Source: Syngnathus acus
Taxonomy: Eukaryota; Chordata; Actinopteri; Syngnathiformes; Syngnathidae
DNA: 64,000 bases
Assembly: GCF_901709675.1 (NCBI RefSeq)
Contig: NC_051100.1
Coordinates: 1,366,001-1,430,000 of the forward strand
Direction of reading: 5' to 3'
The notes beneath the pieces were generated by a model. That model searched no databases. It was not told the origin of the DNA and worked only from the letters and a program-made list of their open reading frames with translations. This document shows, piece after piece, positions 36,911 to 49,170 of the stretch (position 1 is the stretch's first letter; each line of letters starts with the position of its first letter). A program made the position numbers and the translations under genes.

Positions 36911-38555
36911 CCCTCAAGTTGAAGGTGATCCGTGTGTAGGACGCGCAAAAAGAATATCTCAGGAAATCAAAGTCTTTTGTCTGCTTTGTATCTTAGCTTG
37001 ATCGACTTTTGGTGTGGTCGGGAGTTCTTGTCACGGTGACCAACATTCAAGCAGCTTGGCCCTGTTGCATTGGACCTCCATCTTTGTCAGCCTTGTGTCA
37101 TCTTCTAAGCAGGCCCAGCGAGAGAGGCTCAAACATGAATAATGCCTCAGGTCTGTAGAACCCCAACACATATAAATCTTAATAGAACTTTGCGGATTCC
37201 AATGCGCTGTTGCAGTTTTCTCCCCTACTCCGACCTCCCCTCGATGCAGAGTTTCCAGGATTCTGTGATGAAATCCCAGTGATTTAAATTTGCAAACAGG
37301 ATTACATGCATAAAGCTTGTGCAAATGAATCAAAAACATGTCAACAATGCTTAGCCTTGTGCGATATGCAATTCATCATTCGGAAGATTGCGCGGCGGAA
37401 ACGGGCTAACAAATGGAGTCGGAACACTTGCGTTAGACCTCTTTTTTGGAACATCTGACGAGTGCATTTTTCTTTCCGTGTCAAGTAAATTGGCAGTGAG
37501 TTTGTTAGCGGGAGACAGGTCGAGGCGTGACACATTACGTTTGATGTGAAAATCTATGCTTGTTGTTATGAACATTTGTCAACACATGAGACACGTTCGG
37601 GCGAAATACTTCTTTTTTTTTTTCTTCAACTAATGTGGCTTCTGTCATTTTTTTTTTTTTTTTTGGTGGCGCTGAGACATTGTGTGAAAAACACTGAGGA
37701 CAAATACAGTCCAGCATAGGACTTACTAATATGACTTTAATAGTGTTCTTTTTCAAATACATCAGTGTCCACATTTAGGCATTCTGTTGACGTGTGATGT
37801 TTTCAATGTTGTCAGGACATAAATGCAAAATCACTACTTTTTTACAGTCTGACCCTGAGCTGCTTCATTTTTTATTGCTAAAAATCCTCCAAACTGACTT
37901 TGATGTGGAGGAGAATCTAGTCATATAGCTCACGTAGAGCAAGAGATCTTAAACGAGATTGGCTTTGCGTTGGTAGGATGAGCCCAGTTATTGACGTCTT
38001 GCTTTGATATGTCCGTCTATGCCTCCGGGCTGAGGCCATTATTGCCGAAAATGTGTGCTGCTTTCACATTCATCACTCATCATAACTGGCAATATGTCAC
38101 CTTTTGAGGTGCAATTAGAGCGTATGCGAGGGAGGTCTTTTCTCCACTCGCATCTAATTTTCCTGCACGTGAACAAATCAAGCCTAATTAACGTTCCCCG
38201 GACCACCTTGCTGTTTTACCAACGTTGCTCTTTTCATCAAGGTGCCCTTGTTAATCATTGAACATTTTGGAAGATTATTAAGCGAGAACCACATTTCTCA
38301 AATGATGCACTTCACTCGAGACTCCATTTATTTGCATTGCTGCGTCAAAGAAAAGAAATGGACTGAGGCGACTGAGGTTCAGTCCGTCGAGTAGAGGCGC
38401 ACGCTTCTAAAAGCTGCAGATTCCATCCGATTAGCGACAAGTTTGATGATAGCGACCCGGTGAAATTGGTCATCAGGCAAAATAATGACCCAATGAACTG
38501 ATAAAACGCAAAGTTGCCGACCATCATAAATCAAGCGGGAAAAAAACACTTGCTG
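36911..38555. other. Intergenic stretch without a recognised gene
   Basis: Unique DNA with long T tracts near 37613-37623 and 37650-37665. A possible small element with CAAATCAAGCCTAATTAACG occurs near 38165-38195. No gene is seen. Confidence 0.5.
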
Positions 38556-38559
38556 GCGG

Positions 38560-38900
38560 AAGTGAGTTGAATTAGAAGTCCATGCTCCTATTAATTATGT
38601 TGCTTTGCCAGCACCACGGTGTTATAAATCAATTGTGAAAGGGCTGCCATCTGACGAGACTGCCCAGCAAGTCTCATTGCCTGCAAATAGCTTTGTGTGT
38701 CACGCTAATTATTTCTTAAACCACCTCCACCTTCTCAAGGTGAGGCGTACAGTCAACCGTATTTATAACTTTTGTGAGCATTCAAGGTACTAATTCCCGT
38801 GACCTATGAGTGACATTGCTGATTGCTCTTTGGTCAAGCAGATGTATCATTGTGGCGTTATTGTAGGATGAATGGCGAGAAATGACAACAATAAAGGCAC
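38560..38900. promoter_or_regulatory. Candidate conserved non-coding element
   Basis: Contains GTTGAATTAGAAG, CTCCTATTAATTATGTTGC, GTTATAAATCAATTGTG and CACGCTAATTATTTC in unique sequence, with CCAGCACCACGGTG nearby. It is likely regulatory; untested. Confidence 0.4.
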
Positions 38901-39480
38901 ATTCTAGCTTACCACGGTTAAAAGAAAGAAAAAAATCTTGTAACTGACCAATTAATCAGAGAACCAAAACTACTTACATCATCGAGAGCCAAAAGGCTGA
39001 CACCGACTTGCTTTGCGTGAAAACAAATTTCTAATCTGACTGACGGCCACCTCTTCCACCAAGAAAACCAAACAAAACAGAGTGTGCACTTTTATCCAGA
39101 CCTGCACCAAAACTGAATGTCTTCTTCCAATTTTGTTCTCAAAACATCTGCTACACAAGATTAAATCAACGTAAATATTAAAACATCCTCCATGAATGAC
39201 GCTGATATTCCTTGTCCTCCCTGTATGCCCTCTACTGTGCGCATGTGTGCGCTCAAGTCCCCGAGAAACCATTTAGGCGTTAGAAATGGAGCGCGGCCGG
39301 GCCTCAGGTGTCCTTGTCACACTGATGAATCACATAGAACACATATTAAAACCTCCCTCGTGTAAGAGAGGAAGAGAGAGAGAGAGAGAGAGACCTGTGT
39401 TGAGTATCCCTTCACAAAAAAAGAGATCAAGTGAAAAAAATAGAGTGAAAAATATAAATATGACTGTGTGTTGAGCACAT
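38901..39480. other. Intergenic stretch with a GA microsatellite
   Basis: Holds a 21-base GA run at 39373-39393 and no recognised gene. Confidence 0.6.
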
Positions 39481-40000
39481 AAAGGCCGGCCTGTCCCGGA
39501 GAAATTGATTTATTGGATTCCCTGACATTTTAGTTGTGGTCGTTATGTTATATTTATGGGGGAATTGCCGGAGCCTCTCATTATGCTCTCCTAATTTATT
39601 TTACATACTTTTATGGCTGCTTGTGCTCAGCAGGCCTTTACAGCAGCTGTTATTGGAAAAAAGGAGTAGGGGGGGAAAAGGCAAGCAGCTATCGATCATG
39701 ATTTACATGTTTATTTCCAGCAATGTGATTTATTAGATGGTGTTTTCTTGTTTTGGGGGCTATGCCTGCTGCGTCTCAGGTAGGAATTGTTTTATGGAGC
39801 TCTCTGCATTCGGCTTCCGCGGTTTTCGTGCAGTCTATGCAATAATGGAAGCAGGAGAAGTGCTTAGGTTCACACATCAAGGCAGCATTTCAAAGAAAAG
39901 GAGACAATCTCCTTGTGACTTTTCTGGACGACATAAATCATCTGCAGGCTGAAGCAGGCTTGAATTATAATCTTCCAAATGCTTATTTAGAAAGGAATTT
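39481..40000. promoter_or_regulatory. Candidate conserved non-coding element
   Basis: Unique sequence with AAATTGATTTATTGG, CTCTCATTATGCTCTCC, CTAATTTATTTTACATAC, AGCAGCTGTTATTGG, TCATGATTTACATG and GTGATTTATTAGATGG. Repeated TGATTTAT-like HOX-PBX style cores and TAAT sites suggest an enhancer of about 500 bases. Confidence 0.45.
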
Positions 40001-40419
40001 GATCTTGAATTATAAGAGAGTGATTTCTGTGTCCAGTCATATTTTGGTTTGTTTGAAGTTCATTTTTAACGTCACGACTTGTTTAGAAAAACAGAATCTA
40101 CGCCGCGCTGTCTGTCACGTTTATTTCAAACAATGAAATCAAACCACTTTTGATGCGCTGAGTCGTGCCCCGAGATCGTTCCTCAGCTGGAGAACGAGTA
40201 ATTAACAGCGGAGCTGAAGTGCTTACGAGCTGCTTCTTATTAAATTAGAGCCTTAAAAAGAAGAAAAAAAAAAAAAATGAAGCGCTTGATATACGCTTAT
40301 GCAGCGCCGAGCGTCACCCAGCGTGAAATTTAGTGTTTCCAGGATATTTAACATTAAGACACGGTTAAAATTAATTCGACGTGCAATTCCTCCTAAAGAA
40401 AGCTGACAAGTCATGTCAA
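40001..40419. other. Intergenic stretch without a recognised gene
   Basis: Unique sequence leading into a CpG-rich block; an A14 tract lies near 40263-40276. A TTAAATTAGAGCC core near 40238 could belong to a small element. Confidence 0.5.
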
Positions 40420-40990
40420 TAAATCGTGCTCGGGCCGAGATGGGAGGGATGTTAAATCTGCCGCGCCGGGGCCCCGCCCCTCAGAATGGCCGTCAGGGGT
40501 CGAATGGGGGTGTGAAGGAAGCTGCGCCGTAGGAATGAGGAAGATGGATTTGTCGGCCGGGGAAGGGGAAAGGGTGATTTGAAACCCCGGACACTGATTG
40601 GTGGAGATGAGGCGCGGGTGTCCTTGCGGTGACATTCAGTGCCTGATATTTGTTTGGCTTTAAATAATACCCTGGACAGGACCCCGAGAGTGATGGCCAC
40701 CGGGCTGGCTGACATTGCAGCCCGTGCCAAGGTGAGCGACTTCGGGACGCTTCGTCTCTCGCCGCCGTGCCCTTCATCTCTCTGTGGCTGTCGCCGGCCT
40801 GTCAATACGCATCCACTTGTCTGATGGGTGCGTCTGAGCTGACATGCCGGTGTCTTTATTTCCACCAGCAATCCTTTTAGACGCGGCCTCGGTGATCAGT
40901 CATGCCGCTGACAAGCAGCTCGGGCCTCAGCACCTCGCGTCCTCGCCTCCTCGTGATGTGATGTCATTACACGGCAGGAGCACAGGGAAG
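40420..40990 (+). promoter_or_regulatory. CpG-island-like block with possible core promoter
   Basis: Roughly 45 CpG dinucleotides in about 550 bases, far above the flanks. On the plus strand an inverted CCAAT box (GATTGG, 40596-40601) is followed by a TATA-like TTTAAATAA (40659-40667) and then an ATG (40693) with G at -3 and +4. Thirteen codons later a GTGAGC donor begins at 40732. This order could mark a promoter with a tiny first coding exon, but the TATA-to-ATG gap leaves almost no 5' leader. A CpG-rich enhancer is an equally good reading. Confidence 0.4.
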
Positions 40991-41838
40991 ACCGGGGCGG
41001 GAATTCAGCCTGACTTCATTTTGTCAGCTCTGAATGATGAGTGGTGCGCCTTCTTTTTTTTTTTACGTACAATTTGATTCAAGACGCATTTCAAAAAATA
41101 TATTCTGTTGTTTTAATGACTACACGAAGGATTTTCAATCAACTATGTATATCGAAACTGCTCAGAGTCATGGGAAACATTCAAGTGTTGAATTCACAAC
41201 ATTTGATGATGATGCTGGATGGTTCTTGGGTTGTGGTTAGCGGCTGAGTGTGAATGGCTTATTTACAGTGTTGTTGAAGGGTCTTTGGAGAGGCAAAACA
41301 TAAAACAACTTTGCTGTGCAACTTTTACCGTCTGTGTCACAGCGACTGTCCTCTTTAATCAGTGCAATTTGGTGACTCTCAAATTAGCACTGGGATCGAG
41401 TCAAATTTGGATCCGCAGACTGAACACATGACAAACTGGCTTGGAAGCAAGCAGTATGGTCGTTGAGAGACATCTGTGCAGTGCATCAACTGTCATATCT
41501 TTGGCTCCTTTCGACAAGAACCAGAGTGACCTTTTCTAAGACCTGAGAGGTTACGTAGCTGGCGAAGCGCCACAGGGCTACTCGGCATCACAGCAGCAGA
41601 AAAGTGTTAGCGTTGTGAGTCATGACAAAGTAGATCAAGGAGTGTCTGTTGATTTCTAAGGGGAGTAAAATAACGATGGCAAAAACTGCTTCATTTTATA
41701 AACAGTACATGCATATTGAGCTAAAATCTTTAACACATCACTTTTTGTTTTTGGTCCCATTTTTCCTGAGGTCAAAGATCGACAAATGTTTCCACGAAAA
41801 TAAGGCTCCTTTATAAATATATAGAGAGTGGAAACATT
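40991..41838. other. Intergenic stretch without a recognised gene
   Basis: Unique AT-rich sequence before a LINE fragment. No gene, RNA or structured repeat was recognised. Confidence 0.55.
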
Positions 41839-41946
41839 CAAGGGTAGCAAATACAATGAAAACAGCAGGGGTCCTAATATTGAGCCCTGTGGAACACCCT
41901 TCAACAGTGGGGCTGAATGGAACGCAGAGCAACCAAGGCTCCTCAT
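41839..41946 (-). mobile_element. LINE reverse transcriptase fragment
   Basis: The minus-strand frame contains GVPQGSILGPLLF followed by SLYLLPL, the highly conserved reverse transcriptase block of non-LTR retrotransposons (L1, L2 and Rex1-like families). Similarity is lost on either side within about 30 codons, so this is a small dead fragment. The family cannot be fixed from so short a piece. Confidence 0.8.
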
Positions 41947-43655
41947 GAGGCTTAAAGAACACTGTCAGAAACCATCTGAGGGAGGCTTTTCTATATGCTT
42001 GACATCCTCACCACCGATTGCAGTATGTGGTCGTTATCCACCAGAGTGTGAAAATTCGGCACTAACTTCAAACTCAACCACAATATCATGAGTTAAATGT
42101 TTCATTTTGCACGCTGCACACGAACATATCTTCAGCGTCCAATTAGCATCTCTCCCTGCTCTAAGGTAAATGTGAGGTAATTACTGACAATTTGGCATTA
42201 TGTGATATCCAAATCGCAATTAGACACTTTTAACTTTCTAAAAACCTTCTTGTTCTCATTTCACTGAGGAATTTTAGATGTCACATATGCAGCCTAGCTC
42301 TATTAGAAATAGCAGTAACGCCATATCACATTTGCATTTGTGAATCAATGCTATATTACGTTAGTTCCAATCGTTAATTCTCAGTTTGGTTGCAGATCAT
42401 GAGCACTCAATGTATTTTTGTTTTGTTTTCGTTTAGTTATACTGTTTCTAATTGAATTTACAGTTCCACCTTAAGTTATTTACAAAATTGATTGAACTCA
42501 GTTTGTCTACGGATTGTTCAGACTTTATATACAATACAATTAAAACCTTATCAGAAGGTCAACTTATGTTCAGCTCTTATGGCTATAGTGCATTTTAAGG
42601 TCACCCTGAAAGTTCACTCGATAGGCCAATACAGTTTACTTTTTGTGAGTCGCATACCCAATCTTATACTCATCAAAAAGGCTAACGTGCTGCTGCGTTG
42701 CATGACGGGCTACTGGATGCTACACCATTCAGCCATAGAGCTGAGTGCATATAATTACAAGTAATTGGCAAATAGTAGGCTCTGACCAAACAGAAATTGC
42801 TTCATTATGTCTAATTAACACCTACTTGACTGTAGTTAATTGCTGGTGTTTGATAATGGAGGAGCAAAGTTGTCAGCCTGGAGACAAACGGGAACCATCT
42901 GGATGCTTGATATCACCATATGTTGGATGGAGCCTAGCTTTGCTTTTGCAGGTGTCTGCGACGTTACACAGCACTGCACCGGGTGTAAGCGTCACACAGG
43001 TCTAATAGAATACAGATTGAAACAAAGTCATTGTTTTCAACCTCTAAATTCACTTTGAAACCAACAGAGCAAAAGGTGAAGACACCATTGTTGCCTTAAA
43101 GTTTTGAATTGTCATTTTCTTGTCCGATTTTTACAAATTAAGAATATAGTACTTTTTGTTGAGCTAAAGTTGGTTATTATTAGTTTTATTATTAGTCAAA
43201 ATTATTTGGTTGTTTAATATCTCAAATCAATTAATTTGGCATGTACGTATAAAGAATGACTTAATATTCCCCTGATTGATTAAAATCTGCTTGAAAGAGG
43301 GGCCTGCTGTAACCATTAAATATATTATAGAGACTTCAGTTCATAAATGCTATTGTATATATATTTAATGTTGCTAACCAAAACAGAAGCAGCTATAGTC
43401 GCTTGTAATCAGCCTCTCAGGGGAATCGCAGTGCGTCGGCTCGGATATTGAAACTTTTGTGAGATGTTGCTCAAAATCATCGGTGAGCATCAATATTTTT
43501 AAAAATGATTTGAATTGATTGGTATGTGTGGTAGAGAGGGCAACGTCAGTCAAAAAACGGATAGCAGTAAATGCCAACAGGAGCAAAATAAGGTTCTTAA
43601 GCACCTTGGGAATGATTAGAAACAGAAGGCTCCCCGCTGTAAATAAAGGAAATTA
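41947..43655. other. Intergenic stretch without a recognised gene
   Basis: AT-rich unique DNA. It may hold further LINE debris near 41947-42080 that I cannot recognise. No exon or RNA gene was found. Confidence 0.5.
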
Positions 43656-43659
43656 CCCA

Positions 43660-43970
43660 GCACTAAAATTGTCTCTCTCTCCCGGTTAATTAGCAGCACA
43701 CCCAATATGAAATTAGCAATGACGCACCCGGAATAAGATAAATAGTCTCTTATACGGAGAGAATAAAGTCAAGACTTTCCGTATGTTGCATCTGTCACGT
43801 TTAATTGTGAGATCAATTAAAATTGGAGGATAATGATGATTTATAAGTGTTTGCGTATCATTTGATATTCATTAAGTCGGCCAGACACACGCTGGGATCG
43901 GCTTGTTAATTGTGTTGCGCCTCTGTTGAGGGGTGGCTTTTGAATGCAATTGGTGTAAAGTTTACAAACT
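43660..43970. promoter_or_regulatory. Strong candidate conserved non-coding element
   Basis: Unique run with CCCGGTTAATTAGCAGC, ATATGAAATTAGCAATGACG, CGTTTAATTGTGAG, GATCAATTAAAATTGG, GATAATGATGATTTATAAG, GATATTCATTAAGTCGG and CTTGTTAATTGTGTTGCG. Many alternative homeodomain and HOX-PBX-type cores lie within 300 bases. It is among the densest blocks in the window. Confidence 0.5.
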
Positions 43971-46695
43971 CGCTCAATTACACTACAGGCGACTGTTGCT
44001 AGAGATTCAAGGACATTTTTTTTATTCGGTTTCTAAAAGTCAAAGCTAACTCAGATAAATGCAGGCTATGGATAAATGTATGCACTTCCCGCCATAGTCA
44101 TTTGTCTGCTTCAGTGTGAGCTTTGCACTTGTGACATGTATAAAATAATATCATGCTAACTTGAAACAATAATTGTGAGTGTGAATAATCCTGTCTTCAT
44201 GCGCTTTGTGATTGGTTTGTGAGTATATTTACCCAAACACAACTGGTATGGATAAAGGCATGATGTTCTTAGTTTGATAGCCAAAATGCTAACGTCAAGC
44301 TGGTCATGATTTGCGGCTTGGCCGATTGCTTTTGTTTTGCTTCTGTATGATTGTAGTAGTAAACAGAGAACTAATGAGAACAAGTACTACAGTAAATGGA
44401 GGGTGGATATTGAAAAGACATCAATTGGTCGCACTGACCCGTTGCTACTCTCACTTTACAAGGGACTGCAATGAAATGCAGACTTAAATATTTGTCTCGA
44501 AATGAAGGCCATCAAGTCATGATATCACTTCAAATGTTAGCGAAACCTTTAAAGCAATTTTTACATGACACAGTATGAGGCAAAGTTCCTTATGTGCTGG
44601 TTGAAGCAGTAGGTGATTGCAATTTGCACCATGTCACTGTAAAAAGAAAAGAAAGGAAGAAAGAAATTGGAGCCCTTTGTTGGAATGGCAGCGCTGTTCT
44701 CAGCAGTCAGTTAGTCGGTGCATAATCAGCCCGTTCATCATGCACATGTAATGTGTTTTGTTTGAGCGCACCAGACAAGCGGCGATGGCAGAGCACTTTG
44801 TTGTCATGTCCCCCCCCCCCCCCTTTTTTTTGTCTTCTCCCCACCGTGGCGGGGCTGAGATGTAGGCCAAGTGGAAGAGCGCCAAATGATTTAACAGAGG
44901 ACAAGATTCCCATTCAAAGGAGCTAGGCGCTTCTTCCTCCTTATTCATTTTCTTAGATTACCATCAAATTTGTGTCACCAGCAAGGCAGCATTATTGACT
45001 CACAGCCACGCGCCCCCCCTTTGCCTTTGCTGACACGCTGACATTTTCATATGTGTCTTTGCTAATGCCTGCAAATTGCTCTGACCGAACAACGTGAGAA
45101 CGGAGCATATCATTTTAATAAGATCCAACCATGCGCCTGCTTTACCCATATAGCATAGCAATTCTAACCTGTTTTCAGAGGCTCCGAACTCTAACGGCTT
45201 TTGACAACATTGCATTAGGCGCAACAACGACGCATAATGTAGCGAAAAATTGGATGTGAAATTGCAAACATTGTAGAGAACAAAGTAAATTTACATGGTT
45301 TGCAAGCTCGGGCGATGTCTGATATCATACTCTCTCATGCAAGCTCTATGTGCAGGGAGCTGCGATGGAGACTTAACAATGGATATCAGCGCAGAGTGCT
45401 TTTAAAGTTAAGGCTGATGGATGGCTTGTCAAAAAAATAATTGCACTGGTATGGAAGTGGGCTCGCGCCGGCTCGCCGAGGAGGGGTTGGCTGCGTATTT
45501 GGGGTGTCAGAGCGGCGGTGGAGGGAGGCTCCATCAGCGAAGAGCATGATGGGAAGTGACAGTGGTCTGTCAAGAGGCAGTGGCTGCCCAGAGAAGTGTG
45601 AAGCCGGCGCTGTGAGGTGGCAGGAGAGAGCAGGCTGTCATGAGCTCCAAAGTGCTTTTAATCCAGCCAAAAAGCAAAGGAATCCGCCTGTCAGGCCCCC
45701 TCAACCAAGCCCGGCCGGGTACGGCGGAGGAGAGCGGGATCGCGAGCTGATACAAAGGTGGGCTCTGGAAAAGGGACGTATCGAACCTAGCTGGAGTGCT
45801 GAGATCTGGGCCTCGCTACCAGAGACATGATGAGAAATCGTGTGAGACAGAGGAACAGTCCGAGCTGTCAATTAGAGGCTGCTGAGGAAGGGTATGGCAA
45901 AGTGGTAAAACTCATCAGCGCTCCTACTCACTCTGCTCGTGCCACTGGATTCACTCTTCCTTGCATAGTTAGCAGGACGAGCGTAGCTACATAGAGCTCC
46001 CGTTGCCTCCGTGCCTTTTTATTCTCGCCTCACTCTTGTTGGGTTGGGAGGCAGAGGAAAGAATGAAATGGATGGAATCTACGATTTTTATCGCACTTCT
46101 AGTCTTATTTCCGTAGCTTCGCACACGCATCCTAATTTGCTGTCCCCGAAATCCACTTGACTTACATATTGTGGTTTTCCTTCAGAGATCTCAGACAAAG
46201 ACAAGATGATAATTACAGTACACCGTCACCCTCTTGCAATTCAAAAAGAAGTATACCTACGTATTAAACGATTCTCATCTTCAATTCATCTTCAATGTCT
46301 CGACCTCTAAGCACGTCGAAGTCAAAGCTGCTTTTGATTCTCTGCTTTTAGTGCCTTGCCTCGTTCACACTGAAGCAATTTGCTGTTGCCGTGTGATGTC
46401 GCTTCATTTGTGTCACGCCGATACAGCACGTGAGTGATGCGGCGTGTCAAGACTCAGTAATGACAATGTCAGCTTTCCAACATTGTCTTGGCGGAACACA
46501 AATCTCCAGGACGTTTTCATGATGTGCTTTTTACACTTGCGTCCACCGAGTGCAGTGCTTTACGACTCTGCGTGGCGAGATAGTAAAGGAGTACAGTATG
46601 CACCTCGCCGGCAAGCTAGCAAGCGCTAAAACGCATCTGTTGGTTTTGCAGCCGTTGCAGTCTCACCGCTACAGTAGACGGCACCGTCAACTGTG
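43971..46695. other. Intergenic stretch without a recognised gene
   Basis: Unique DNA with a C13 plus T8 tract near 44811-44831. A frame of 129 codons at 45441-45830 crosses a G-rich region and has no domain. A small possible element (CAAAGTGCTTTTAATCCAGCC) lies near 45648-45668. Confidence 0.5.
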
Positions 46696-46699
46696 TCTT

Positions 46700-46930
46700 C
46701 ACATTCATAAGCAATTAGTCTTGCTGTAATTTATTCCTCATTCAAAGCCCCATAATTAAAGTTCTCGCCGCGTCTTTGAACATTAAATTACACGCTCATT
46801 TTCGACAAATATAAATCGTGAAATTTGAAAGACCACTGACCACGGAATCACACACGGGTTATTCCGAGAACTTATCATTATAGATCATCGTGGGATGATT
46901 TGTTCACTTGTGTGATTTTCAGCTGGAGAA
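46700..46930. promoter_or_regulatory. Candidate conserved non-coding element
   Basis: Contains AAGCAATTAGTC, GTAATTTATTCCTC, CCATAATTAAAG, GAACATTAAATTACACGC and GGGATGATTTG in unique sequence. Likely regulatory by motif density. Confidence 0.4.
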
Positions 46931-48689
46931 AGTGATTTAGAGAGTGTGCTTGGGTTTAATGAGGACCTTTTAGGTTCGTCTTGTTTTTACTGGTTTGACT
47001 ATCTACCAACAGGTTGGAAGTTATTACCCCGGGCGTATGAGTTGCATTTGAAGTCTTGGGGTGAAGTGAAAAGAGCAAGGATTAGATTTTTAAAAAAAAA
47101 AAACTCAAGCAAATGAGGAGTGGCTCTCCAGGTATGCTTCTGCAGGTCTGTTATTGTAATGCAAAATATTTTTGTTGAAGCGCTAGCTCCAATTGCAATT
47201 CTAGGATGCACGCTTAATCGTCTTTTTGCTTGGAATCTGCAATCGATAAGCCTGCACCAACCTTACTTTATACTTTTAAGTGTTTTTATGAGATCTGTGA
47301 ACAGGTATCGGCAATACCATCACCTGGTATCGTATCGGAAGGAACATTTGTGGTAGCGACCCTAATCAGCGCACTGCAAGATTCTGCGAATTGTCGAATC
47401 GTAGCAATGAGACAGCATGGGAAGATGAATTCTGAATGCAATGGAGCAACATTGTAAGTTATTTGAACAATTGCACACACCTAAAACTTGCCTACAACAG
47501 AATTACGTCGACTCAACTTAAAGTCAAAGCGGAACAATTTGAATAGCAGCTGTCTTCACTTGAATTCTGCTTTGGAAACAAACGGAAATCCTTTAGGAAT
47601 AACAAATGGCTCGCCACGACTCCACAGTTTGCTATTTGCAATGCCTGCGAGAGAAGACACTATGTCAGCGCTGATTGGAAAAAGAAAGATGTATAGACTA
47701 GCAAATTGATGAAATGACTGTGGAGGGAAAGAGAGAGGGAGCGCGAGCGAGGAAAGGCTGCATGGATGGATGGATGGAGGGAAAGCCTCATTTAGCAGAG
47801 AAAAGGCTGTTTGGGCTGCCCATACAAAAGAGGGAGAGTCCAAAGCCATTGATCTCTCGCAGCCAATGACAGGCCAGAACTAAGCAATAATCATGACAAA
47901 TGAGCGGCGCCGCGGCCAGATGAGAAACTGCCGATAATCACACACACATACACACACTCACACACGCCACAAAAAGAAAAAAAAAGGTGGCAAGGTCGCT
48001 GTCGAAGTAGTGGATGTTCTGTACCTCTTAATAGTCTTGAGGCAAAGACACAAAGGAGGAGGTGGGCTTGAATGTCATTTTATCGCACATGAAGCCAAAT
48101 TAGGAATGGACATTTAATGCTCTTTCAATTTGGGGAATTATCAAATCAAATCATCTTTCCCTATTTAAATGAATAAGAACGCTACAGAAATATATATATA
48201 AACAAGAATAAAAATTGCACTTTGTTATTGTTCTTTATAAAAACATGGAGCAATTAAATCAAATGCAAAGGCAAGCAATTTTTTGCTTCAATTCAATGGA
48301 CTTTGTGTCGCTCCTTTTGGTTTGCACGCCATTGCCACCTGGGGGCAGTATAATACACATGCAGCTATTAACTCCTCAATACGGCATTGATTTGAGTCGT
48401 TTGCTGCACAGGATAAAGATGATATGCCATTATTTTTATATCTCCCATCTACATGTGTCCGTCCACCATTTGCGTTCTAATATCCGTTGCTTGAAGGGTT
48501 ATCACTCGCTCTTTTTAGTTGAATGTCATTTTGTCTCACTAGCCTCAAGATGTGATGAATCAATTCTACAAATGATCAATTAATCAATCATTGTATCCCA
48601 TCCATCACCCAAAGTGATGTTTGAAATATTATGAAGTTGATCTGTGTTATGGCTAGATTAATATGTGAATTTAATTGTAAATGCATTAC
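46931..48689. other. Intergenic stretch with a CTCF-like site
   Basis: No gene. It contains a TGGA microsatellite near 47761-47778, a CA run near 47940-47965 and a CTCF-like motif at 48333-48351. Otherwise unique AT-rich sequence. Confidence 0.55.
48333..48351 (+). promoter_or_regulatory. Candidate CTCF binding site
   Basis: The core CCACCTGGGGGCAG closely matches the vertebrate CTCF core CCACCAGGGGGCRC, with one tolerated A-to-T change and a weaker 3' part. The flanks are AT-rich, so the GC-rich motif stands out. If bound, its orientation points rightward. Confidence 0.45.
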
Positions 48690-49170
48690 ACTCTCAATGA
48701 GTTTATACTCCTGTGAATCTTTTAAACGCCGGGAAATAAATGAGGCTGCCGACTCATCGCCGGGAAGATGTCGGTGCCGCGAGTGTTCGTCTTTGTAGAT
48801 TAGAGCCAAACAATAATGATTAAATTGCTGCAGCAGATCCATCTGGGCTCTAATTAAGTATGATTGCTACCACATTATCTGTTTTGGTTGCCTCTCGAGG
48901 TCTCCCAGCCCTTTGCCTCGGCAGATAAATTATTTTCTAATCAGCTCCATCCCGCTACATCGGAATTTATCTTCTTCATAGAAAATGCCAATATATTAAG
49001 CGCCGCGTGTGATACACAAGGTGACCCGGCTGACTTAATGACATCATACATTATCCTTAATGAAGTCAATATCTCGACTTTTAGCTGTCTGTCTATTGGG
49101 CCGATTAATTGCGGTGCCATTAAAGTCAGCTCTCTTTTCATTTGAGCTTGGCAAGTGGCATAAAACTAAT
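48690..49170. promoter_or_regulatory. Strong candidate conserved non-coding element
   Basis: Nearly 480 bases of unique sequence with ACAATAATGATTAAATTGC, GCTCTAATTAAGTATG, GATAAATTATTTTCTAATCAG, CTGACTTAATGACATC, CTTAATGAAGTC, GCCGATTAATTGCGG and GCCATTAAAG. It has long stretches without low complexity and evenly spaced cores. I rate this as the best enhancer candidate in the window. Confidence 0.55.

Noticed and set aside
39230-39247. Second CTCF-like motif (GCCCTCTACTGTG)
   Set aside because: It departs from the core at several positions that CTCF tolerates poorly.
41828-42091. Plus-strand frame of 87 codons
   Set aside because: It is the antisense of the LINE reverse transcriptase fragment.
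42680-42745. Possible tRNA-like or SINE-like text near GTGCTGCTGCG and CACCATTCAGCC
   Set aside because: No box B at the right spacing and no clear tail.
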